Assembly (NCBI GenBank): GCA_024734555.1
Contig: JANPWX010000443.1
Location: 1,226,493-1,290,492 of the forward strand
Direction of reading: 5' to 3'
From: Trochalopteron elliotii
Taxonomy: Eukaryota > Chordata > Aves > Passeriformes > Leiothrichidae
DNA: 64,000 nt
Positions 62,401 through 64,000 of this stretch are shown here, one piece after another (position 1 is the stretch's first letter; every line of letters starts with the position of its first letter). Below the pieces are notes generated by a model that was given only the letters and a program-made list of their open reading frames with translations, had not been told where the DNA came from and did not search any database. The position numbers and the translations under genes are program-made.

Positions 62401-63243
62401 CAAGAACACAGCTGAAGGGAGACCAAAGGCTCTCTCCCAATTTCCACCACAGTTTGTCTGTTTACTGGTTTGGGAAACAGCAAAATTCTACTTCTTATCA
62501 TGTCTTCCAAAGCCAGGCACTCCCTACCTTGGTCCAGCACCTCACACACCTTGTTCACATGCAGCACCAGTCTTCCCAGCTGGGCAAACACACTGCCCTG
62601 TCTTTGGATCACACGGGGCTCCTCCACAGCTGCACCTCTGCCTGCAGCCCATCCCAAAGCTGCCAGGCTGACAAGCTGGACAAAAAAACCCCAAAGTCAC
62701 TGTTAGAAGCATTTTGAAGACATTAGGACTCACCACGGCCACCAGTTTTAAACTAAGCTGTGCTGGTAGAAGTGATCAACTTACAATAAGTGTCTGAGCA
62801 ACTGGTGGTTTGAAATTTAACTGCACCAGAGCCCTGCAAAATCTGTGCCTGAAGCTTTTAAGGCAACTACTGTTACCTGGACAAATGTTAGTTTGGGTAA
62901 CTGGCCTCAGCCTAGTGCCTTGACCTTTGCAGGGAGAGAGAGGCAGCATTTGCCAGGCTCCAAATATCAGTCTGGTTTCAGTGGGGAACTGCCAACTCGC
63001 ATCAACAACAAATGTACCTGTTTATCTGCAACTTCTAAATCTAAGATTTCTGAATAAGCTTTCCCATCCCAAGTGTATCTCCCAGGAAAACATGCAGTGA
63101 GTACCTACACAAATGGCATTTTTCTCCATGAAACCCAGCTGGACACGGATGTTTGCAGGCTCCTGTCTCAGGATCACAGGGAACATCAGGAGGACAGCTG
63201 CACCTCAGTTTGCAACCAGCCCCATAAAACCCTGGGGTGCACT
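25965..63243 (-). CDS. MEGF6: MEGF6, partial gene: 20 consecutive EGF-repeat exons (3' half)
   Basis: This spans a spliced gene read from high to low coordinates; the exons are listed separately. Seen: twenty 120-135 bp exons, each with AG before and GT after, all phase 1, joining into 857 stop-free codons. Each exon encodes one repeat with eight cysteines, usually spaced C-8-C-3-C-1-C-(4 to 6)-C-6-C-1-C-8-C, as in laminin-type EGF modules of the MEGF family. Family knowledge: MEGF6 is a large, poorly characterised protein with a signal peptide, EMI domain, calcium-binding EGFs and then a long run of these repeats. Unlike MEGF10 and MEGF11 it has no transmembrane segment, so it is probably secreted. 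Motifs such as [10 protein letters not shown] (16th repeat here) and CHHLTGAC (12th) appear at the matching places in human MEGF6 as recalled. The 5' part is outside the window and the exact 3' end is unresolved. MEGF10/11 are less likely because they have fewer repeats and a membrane segment. Confidence 0.95.
26094..28650 (-). other. MEGF6 intron (2.56 kb) between repeats 19 and 20
   Basis: Contains a CR1 fragment near 27,790 and a CT/T run at about 27,030-27,058. No further exon was found. Confidence 0.85.
27790..27915 (-). mobile_element. CR1 retroposon fragment, antisense
   Basis: The plus strand shows agaatcctagaatagcctg, ttagaagggacctttaaag and ccatccaacctggccctg, the reverse complement of a CR1 3' end. 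It is about 125 bp long. Confidence 0.85.
28651..28776 (-). CDS. MEGF6: MEGF6 exon, EGF-like repeat 19 of window
   Basis: This 126-bp phase 1-1 exon starts [10 protein letters not shown] and has the four-residue loop CDCGDAPC followed by [10 protein letters not shown]. Human MEGF6 as recalled has the same short loop and CDPVTGLCLC in its penultimate repeat. The donor is GTAAGG and the acceptor GCTGTCAG. Confidence 0.96.
28777..29471 (-). other. MEGF6 intron (0.7 kb) between repeats 18 and 19
   Basis: Its transcript 5' end contains the CAAA-type run at 29,388-29,449. The remainder is AT-rich with nothing recognisable. Confidence 0.85.
29388..29449. repeat. TTTG/TTGG-type simple repeat beside a splice donor
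   Basis: About 62 bp of imperfect gttt/ggtt units on the plus strand, so CAAA/CCAA in the transcript. It starts about 22 bases after the donor of the exon at 29,472-29,600. Confidence 0.9.
29472..29600 (-). CDS. MEGF6: MEGF6 exon, EGF-like repeat 18 of window
   Basis: This 129-bp phase 1-1 exon starts [10 protein letters not shown] and contains CKNGASC and [10 protein letters not shown] with canonical spacing. The donor is GTACTG. About 20 bases into the following intron the transcript enters a long CAAA-type run. The upstream intron is the shortest in the window (289 bp). The acceptor follows a strong pyrimidine tract ending TTTTTCAG. Confidence 0.96.
29890..30018 (-). CDS. MEGF6: MEGF6 exon, EGF-like repeat 17 of window (nine cysteines)
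   Basis: This 129-bp phase 1-1 exon starts [10 protein letters not shown] and contains CQHNGTC and [13 protein letters not shown] is a potential N-glycosylation sequon. The segment between the fifth and sixth canonical cysteines ends in an additional cysteine (FTGCCRC), giving nine in total. The canonical eight are still present, so the ninth is unpaired within the module. The donor is GTAAGT and the acceptor CCAGCAG. Confidence 0.96.
30019..31891 (-). other. MEGF6 intron (1.87 kb) between repeats 16 and 17
   Basis: No exon or known repeat family seen. It holds a perfect 11-bp inverted repeat at 31,029-31,056. Confidence 0.85.
31029..31056. repeat. Perfect 11-bp inverted repeat with 6-nt loop
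   Basis: The arms AAAAGTGTCAT (31,029-31,039) and ATGACACTTTT (31,046-31,056) are exact reverse complements around the loop TTCTAT. It could form a small hairpin in the intron RNA. No role is known. Confidence 0.8.
31892..32020 (-). CDS. MEGF6: MEGF6 exon, EGF-like repeat 16 of window
   Basis: This 129-bp phase 1-1 exon starts [10 protein letters not shown], contains CQNGGIC and ends [12 protein letters not shown]. The GLGWTGR string is shared with the matching human MEGF6 repeat as recalled and helped identify the gene. The donor GTGATT is the least typical of the set; the acceptor is CTGTAG. Confidence 0.96.
32021..32411 (-). other. MEGF6 intron (391 bp) between repeats 15 and 16
   Basis: Short intron with nothing recognisable beyond splice borders. 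Confidence 0.88.
32412..32537 (-). CDS. MEGF6: MEGF6 exon, EGF-like repeat 15 of window
   Basis: This 126-bp phase 1-1 exon starts [10 protein letters not shown] and contains the short loop CGRGQC and then [10 protein letters not shown]. The matching human repeat as recalled also has an RFG motif near the start and a CxPG(R/H) turn near the end, but a five-residue loop. The donor is GTAACA, a weak site; the acceptor is CCTTCAG. Confidence 0.95.
32538..33403 (-). other. MEGF6 intron (866 bp) between repeats 14 and 15
   Basis: No exon, repeat family or RNA gene recognised. Confidence 0.85.
33404..33532 (-). CDS. MEGF6: MEGF6 exon, EGF-like repeat 14 of window
   Basis: This 129-bp phase 1-1 exon starts [10 protein letters not shown] and contains CKCMNGGHC and [10 protein letters not shown] with canonical spacing. 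NCS at the end of the repeat is a potential N-glycosylation sequon. It lies after a 4.9-kb intron. The donor is GTAAGC and the acceptor AAAACAG. Confidence 0.96.
34110..34275 (+). mobile_element. CR1 retroposon fragment, sense
   Basis: Reads ccatccctggaagtgttcaa, aggccaggttggacaggtc, tgcccatggcagggactgg and tgggctttaagttcccttcc, the sense CR1 3' region. Confidence 0.85.
35373..35417. repeat. T45 homopolymer
   Basis: An uninterrupted run of 45 T on the plus strand, equal to a poly(A) tail on the minus strand. The sequence to its right (the body of a minus-strand retrocopy, if there is one) does not resemble a gene I know. Confidence 0.95.
38460..38591 (-). CDS. MEGF6: MEGF6 exon, EGF-like repeat 13 of window
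   Basis: This 132-bp phase 1-1 exon starts [10 protein letters not shown]. It has a six-residue fourth loop (CSAEHQEC), the longest in the set, and ends [10 protein letters not shown]. Human MEGF6 as recalled has the same lengthened loop and a GYHG motif here. The donor is GTGAGT; the acceptor CCCAAAG lacks the usual pyrimidine before AG. Confidence 0.96.
38592..39702 (-). other. MEGF6 intron (1.1 kb) between repeats 12 and 13
   Basis: No exon or repeat family recognised. A 166-codon minus-strand frame at 39,123-39,623 has no family motif and is probably chance. Confidence 0.8.
39703..39831 (-). CDS. MEGF6: MEGF6 exon, EGF-like repeat 12 of window
   Basis: This 129-bp, GC-rich phase 1-1 exon encodes [27 protein letters not shown] and [10 protein letters not shown]. 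The matching human repeat as recalled has CHHVTGAC and CPPGFTGSGC, making this one of the firmest anchors of the identification. The donor is GTGAGT and the acceptor CCTGCAG. Confidence 0.97.
40031..40478 (+). mobile_element. Solo LTR of an endogenous retrovirus
   Basis: This 448-bp element starts TGATGCCTT and ends AAGGCGTCA, inverted copies with one mismatch and the TG...CA ends typical of LTRs. It is flanked by a 4-bp direct repeat CAGG (40,027-40,030 and 40,479-40,482). A TATAAAA box at 40,296-40,302 and AATAAA at 40,411-40,416 fit U3-R-U5 order on the plus strand, antisense to MEGF6. No primer-binding site or internal region follows, so recombination has probably left only the LTR. AATAAA also occurs on the minus strand nearby, so orientation is likely rather than certain. 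Confidence 0.75.
40479..40975. other. CCAAT-rich stretch next to the solo LTR, unclassified
   Basis: Four CCAAT pentamers (40,614; 40,666; 40,707; 40,794) recur within similar segments such as gccaatagggataaa and accaatagggcaac. CCAAT arrays are common in LTR U3 regions, so this may be part of another, truncated element. I cannot place its ends. Confidence 0.45.
41045..41173 (-). CDS. MEGF6: MEGF6 exon, EGF-like repeat 11 of window (no human partner recalled)
   Basis: This 129-bp phase 1-1 exon starts [10 protein letters not shown] and contains CDCAHSWSC and [10 protein letters not shown], with eight cysteines at canonical spacing. It is rich in basic and aromatic residues. Its neighbours on both sides align with adjacent repeats of human MEGF6 as recalled, leaving this one unpaired. 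It is therefore an extra repeat in this lineage or one lost in mammals. The donor is GTGAGT, followed by two more GAGT repeats; the acceptor is CCCCCAG. Confidence 0.94.
41174..42140 (-). other. MEGF6 intron (967 bp) between repeats 10 and 11
   Basis: No exon, repeat family or RNA gene recognised. Confidence 0.82.
42141..42266 (-). CDS. MEGF6: MEGF6 exon, EGF-like repeat 10 of window
   Basis: This 126-bp phase 1-1 exon starts [10 protein letters not shown]. It has a four-residue fourth loop (CHHGVC) and ends [12 protein letters not shown]. The last part resembles CLCPAGWTGDKC of human MEGF6 as recalled. The NCS triplet is a potential N-glycosylation sequon. The donor is GTAAGG and the acceptor ATTTCAG. 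Confidence 0.96.
42267..42768 (-). other. MEGF6 intron (502 bp) between repeats 9 and 10
   Basis: Nothing recognisable apart from pyrimidine-rich patches. Confidence 0.85.
42769..42897 (-). CDS. MEGF6: MEGF6 exon, EGF-like repeat 9 of window
   Basis: This 129-bp phase 1-1 exon starts [10 protein letters not shown] and contains [10 protein letters not shown], close to CDPVSGHCAC in the matching human repeat as recalled. The donor is GTGAGT and the acceptor CTTCACAG. A solo LTR in the same orientation as the gene ends only 85 bp upstream of this exon, so the intron's 3' end is squeezed between the LTR and the acceptor. Confidence 0.96.
42898..44998 (-). other. MEGF6 intron (2.1 kb) between repeats 8 and 9
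   Basis: Contains a solo LTR at 42,983-43,455 close to its 3' end. The rest shows no exon or known repeat. Confidence 0.82.
42983..43455 (-). mobile_element. Solo LTR of an endogenous retrovirus, ERVK-like
   Basis: This 473-bp element reads TGTGGG at its minus-strand 5' end and CTGACA at its 3' end, so TG...CA. It is flanked by a 6-bp direct repeat ACAGCC (42,977-42,982 and 43,456-43,461), the duplication length usual for beta-like (ERVK) elements. On the minus strand a TTATAA motif (about 43,143-43,148) is followed by AATAAA (43,043-43,048) and a short U5, giving sense orientation with MEGF6. No coding region remains. Confidence 0.78.
44999..45127 (-). CDS. MEGF6: MEGF6 exon, EGF-like repeat 8 of window
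   Basis: This 129-bp phase 1-1 exon starts [10 protein letters not shown] and contains CHCHNGALC, with canonical cysteine spacing. The N-terminal stretch is one of the less conserved against the matching human repeat as recalled, so the assignment rests mainly on position and spacing. The donor is GTACAG and the acceptor ATTGCAG. Confidence 0.95.
45276..45440 (-). mobile_element. CR1 retroposon fragment, antisense
   Basis: Reads agggttggaaaagatcttca, agatcatcagtccaacct and then tgaacacttcaaggaatgg, the reverse complement of a CR1 3' region with divergence. Confidence 0.75.
45483..45560 (-). mobile_element. CR1 retroposon fragment, antisense, short
   Basis: Starts atagaatcattgaggtttg and continues agacctttaagatcatcaag and actcagcactgctaagtcc. 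It is a second CR1 3' end only about 40 bp from the preceding fragment, so two separate insertions or a local duplication. Confidence 0.75.
47789..47945 (-). mobile_element. CR1 retroposon fragment, antisense
   Basis: Contains tttgggttggaagagaccct, aaagatcatcaatttcc and cctggccttgaacacttcc, the reverse complement of a CR1 3' region. Confidence 0.83.
48030..48072. repeat. A-rich and (GA)n simple repeat
   Basis: About 28 bases of nearly pure A are followed by seven GA dinucleotides. It lies about 85 bp from the CR1 fragment to its left. Confidence 0.92.
50244..50372 (-). CDS. MEGF6: MEGF6 exon, EGF-like repeat 7 of window
   Basis: This 129-bp phase 1-1 exon starts [10 protein letters not shown] and ends [10 protein letters not shown], with CKCKNAAGC in the middle and canonical spacing. 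The start resembles CPAGFFGLDC of the matching human repeat as recalled. The donor is GTGAGT and the acceptor ATTTCCAG. It is isolated between introns of 5.1 and 5.8 kb. Confidence 0.96.
51464..51605 (-). mobile_element. CR1 retroposon fragment, antisense
   Basis: Reads agaatggcttaggttgaag, ccacaggcagggacacctt and ccaacctggccttgaat, the reverse complement of a CR1 3' region. The aagatca segment near its start is locally triplicated. Confidence 0.83.
53916..54824 (-). other. 302-codon open reading frame in an intron, not recognised
   Basis: A minus-strand frame, in the MEGF6 sense direction, runs from ATG at 54,824 to TAG at 53,916-53,918. The N-terminal third is basic and GC-rich; the C-terminal part has hydrophobic and cysteine-bearing stretches. 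I recognise no domain. It is the longest open frame in the window, but it shows no EGF spacing and may be chance. Spliced use or a decayed retrocopy are alternatives. Confidence 0.2.
56144..56272 (-). CDS. MEGF6: MEGF6 exon, EGF-like repeat 6 of window
   Basis: This 129-bp phase 1-1 exon encodes [10 protein letters not shown] and then [10 protein letters not shown]. The second string matches human MEGF6 as recalled at the same place in the repeat order. The spacing is canonical. The donor is GTACTG, which lacks the preferred G at +5; the acceptor is GCTGCAG. It is isolated between introns of 5.8 kb and 2.9 kb. Confidence 0.96.
56273..59204 (-). other. MEGF6 intron (2.9 kb) between repeats 5 and 6
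   Basis: Contains a CA microsatellite at 57,938-57,960 and, at its 5' end in transcript sense, part of a CpG-dense patch. No exon was recognised. Confidence 0.8.
57938..57960. repeat. (CA)n microsatellite
   Basis: An uninterrupted CA run of about 11.5 units, followed by shorter degenerate TA/CA stretches to about 58,002. Confidence 0.95.
59055..59325. other. CpG-dense patch around an internal exon
   Basis: About two dozen CpG dinucleotides fall within roughly 270 bp covering the exon at 59,205-59,324 and 150 bp of the intron after it. The surrounding introns are CpG-poor. It could be a small internal CpG island or the result of GC-biased gene conversion. Confidence 0.6.
59205..59324 (-). 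CDS. MEGF6: MEGF6 exon, EGF-like repeat 5 of window (shortened loop)
   Basis: At 120 bp this is the shortest exon, still phase 1-1. It encodes [10 protein letters not shown] and then [13 protein letters not shown]. Only two residues separate the fourth and fifth cysteines, where the other repeats have four to six. All eight cysteines remain, so the module may still fold with a clipped loop. The exon and its donor-side flank are unusually CpG-rich. The donor is GTAAGT and the acceptor CTTGGCAG. Confidence 0.95.
59325..61095 (-). other. MEGF6 intron (1.8 kb) between repeats 4 and 5
   Basis: Contains a CR1 fragment at 59,563-59,779. No exon was found. Confidence 0.82.
59563..59779 (+). mobile_element. 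CR1 retroposon fragment, sense
   Basis: Reads ttaggttagatatcagga, cccggggaggtggtggagtc, gtggcacttggtaccatgg and the end aaccttgtaattctgtga. The 3' end carries one copy of the ATTCTGTG octamer typical of CR1 tails. Confidence 0.9.
61096..61224 (-). CDS. MEGF6: MEGF6 exon, EGF-like repeat 4 of window
   Basis: This 129-bp phase 1-1 exon encodes [10 protein letters not shown] through [10 protein letters not shown] with canonical C-8-C-3-C-1-C-5-C-6-C-1-C-8-C spacing. The middle of the repeat reads CHPVTGEC, close to CHPATGHC in human MEGF6 as recalled. The donor is GTAAGT and the acceptor CTTGCAG. Confidence 0.96.
61225..62096 (-). other. MEGF6 intron (872 bp) between repeats 3 and 4
   Basis: No exon, repeat family or RNA gene recognised. 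Confidence 0.82.
62097..62228 (-). CDS. MEGF6: MEGF6 exon, EGF-like repeat 3 of window
   Basis: This 132-bp phase 1-1 exon starts [10 protein letters not shown] and ends [10 protein letters not shown]. The third and fourth cysteines are two residues apart (CEPC) rather than one. Human MEGF6 as recalled has the same departure (CPAC) in the corresponding repeat. The donor is a consensus GTAAGT and the acceptor TTCTCCAG. Confidence 0.96.
62229..62549 (-). other. MEGF6 intron (321 bp) between repeats 2 and 3
   Basis: Short intron; nothing recognisable beyond splice borders. Confidence 0.88.
62550..62675 (-). CDS. MEGF6: MEGF6 exon, EGF-like repeat 2 of window
   Basis: This 126-bp phase 1-1 exon begins its domain with [10 protein letters not shown]. 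It has the short four-residue fourth loop CSCGGAPC, a string also present at the matching place in human MEGF6 as recalled. All eight cysteines are present. The donor is GTGTGT, weaker than most in this gene, and the acceptor follows a long pyrimidine tract ending in GTCCAG. Confidence 0.96.
62676..63108 (-). other. MEGF6 intron (433 bp) between repeats 1 and 2
   Basis: Short intron; nothing recognisable beyond splice borders. Confidence 0.86.
63109..63243 (-). CDS. MEGF6: MEGF6 exon, EGF-like repeat 1 of window
   Basis: This 135-bp phase 1-1 exon is the most upstream in the window and the longest. It has eight cysteines, but the sixth and seventh are three residues apart (CKHPC) instead of one. 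Human MEGF6 as recalled has the same spacing at this place (CGKRC), which anchors the alignment. The acceptor is TTTCCAG and the donor GTAGGT. A GTACTC donor five bases downstream would break phase, so I chose GTAGGT. Confidence 0.93.
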
Positions 63244-64000
63244 CTGGAAACAGAAGCAGACACAGAACATGTATAAGAAAAAGGAAAAGTTAAGAGAAGT
63301 GAACAAAAATCAGAAAATAATTTGGCAGGAACTTGCAGAGAATATAATGTACATTTTAGAGGTGTTGCTAACAAAGAGTAAATACTTAATAAATGCTTAC
63401 ATTTCAAAGAGGTTGCTGCTTAAATGTAACCCAGAAACAGAGTGGCAGAATGCTCAAAGATTTATTCAATTAGAATACTTGAGGCTGTATTCAACTAAAT
63501 ACATCATAGAATTCTCTTCTTATATGTCCAAGTTCTGCTTCTCTTGCCTTGGTGCACAGCCAGTGCTGGGCAAGGCATACTCCCTGTCAGAACTGAACCC
63601 ATCACCAAAAATGATAAAAATATTAAATATTGTCATTATTGTTCTCCACCAAACCCATCAGAACTACTGCCATAAATGCAACACAGTCCTGCCTGGCCAG
63701 AGAAAAACCTGAAGGGAGAATCTTTATTGTGTTACTCCACTGCTGTCTGGAAAGGGCTACTAAGACATGCAAACATGAATGTGGGATGAAATTCTCTTTG
63801 AACTACCCCCAAAAACTACAAAGAGTAAGCTGAATTCAAAGAGCTGCAAATCTGAAGGCAAGGCAGCATTACTGAGCCTGTTTACAAATCACCCCACTGC
63901 CATAAAACACACATTTTGCCACTTATTTACTGACTGTGTCAAAAAAGCACAGAAATGAAAACTCACATGATCTTCATTATTTAAGGCTGTATTAGGATTT
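63244..64000 (-). other. MEGF6 intron upstream of repeat 1, continuing past the window
   Basis: No further exon was found before the window ends. The preceding EGF repeat of MEGF6 is expected beyond 64,000. Confidence 0.75.

Noticed and set aside
26094..63108. MIR551A, which lies in a MEGF6 intron in mammals
   Set aside because: I looked for the mature core GCGACCCACTC on both strands and did not see it; it may lie in an intron upstream of the window.
63961..64000. GTGAGT-like donor at the window edge suggesting one more EGF exon
   Set aside because: The sequence upstream of the donor on the minus strand has an in-frame stop for phase 1 and no cysteine spacing.

Overview
This window looks like nuclear DNA of a bird, most likely a songbird. 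It carries many 3' fragments of CR1 retroposons, two apparent solo LTRs of endogenous retroviruses and long AT-rich non-coding stretches. It also holds a split gene in which small symmetrical phase-1 exons each encode one domain. There are no operons, bacterial promoters, CRISPR arrays or recognisable tRNA/rRNA genes. The species call rests on repeat families recalled from memory and is an inference.

The only gene I can support is on the minus strand and fills positions 25,965-63,243. Twenty exons of 120-135 bp each encode one eight-cysteine, laminin-type EGF-like repeat. All are phase 1 at both ends and have AG/GT borders. In order and motif content they match the C-terminal half of vertebrate MEGF6 (multiple EGF-like domains 6). 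Transcription runs from high to low coordinates. The signal peptide, EMI domain, calcium-binding EGF domains and first few EGF repeats lie beyond position 64,000. Together the twenty exons give 2,571 coding bases (857 codons) without a stop. Compared with human MEGF6 as I remember it, nineteen repeats pair one-to-one and one (41,045-41,173) has no partner.

Region by region: 1-25,142 is non-coding DNA downstream of the gene, with CR1 pieces, simple repeats and a 15-bp minisatellite at 5,591-5,680 whose six units each contain a T-box half-site. Around 25,143-25,964 lie two competing candidates for the unresolved MEGF6 C-terminus. Between 25,965 and 45,127 exons are close together and two solo LTRs sit in introns, at 40,031-40,478 and 42,983-43,455; the second is in the sense orientation 85 bp upstream of an exon. 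Between 45,128 and 56,143 two large introns hold CR1 pieces and an unexplained 302-codon open frame. From 56,144 to 63,243 are the six most upstream exons of the window, one inside a CpG-dense patch.

I found no convincing new gene system. The observations most worth checking are the T-box-site minisatellite, the extra EGF exon, the odd ninth cysteine in one repeat, the sense LTR beside an exon, and the undefined C-terminus.
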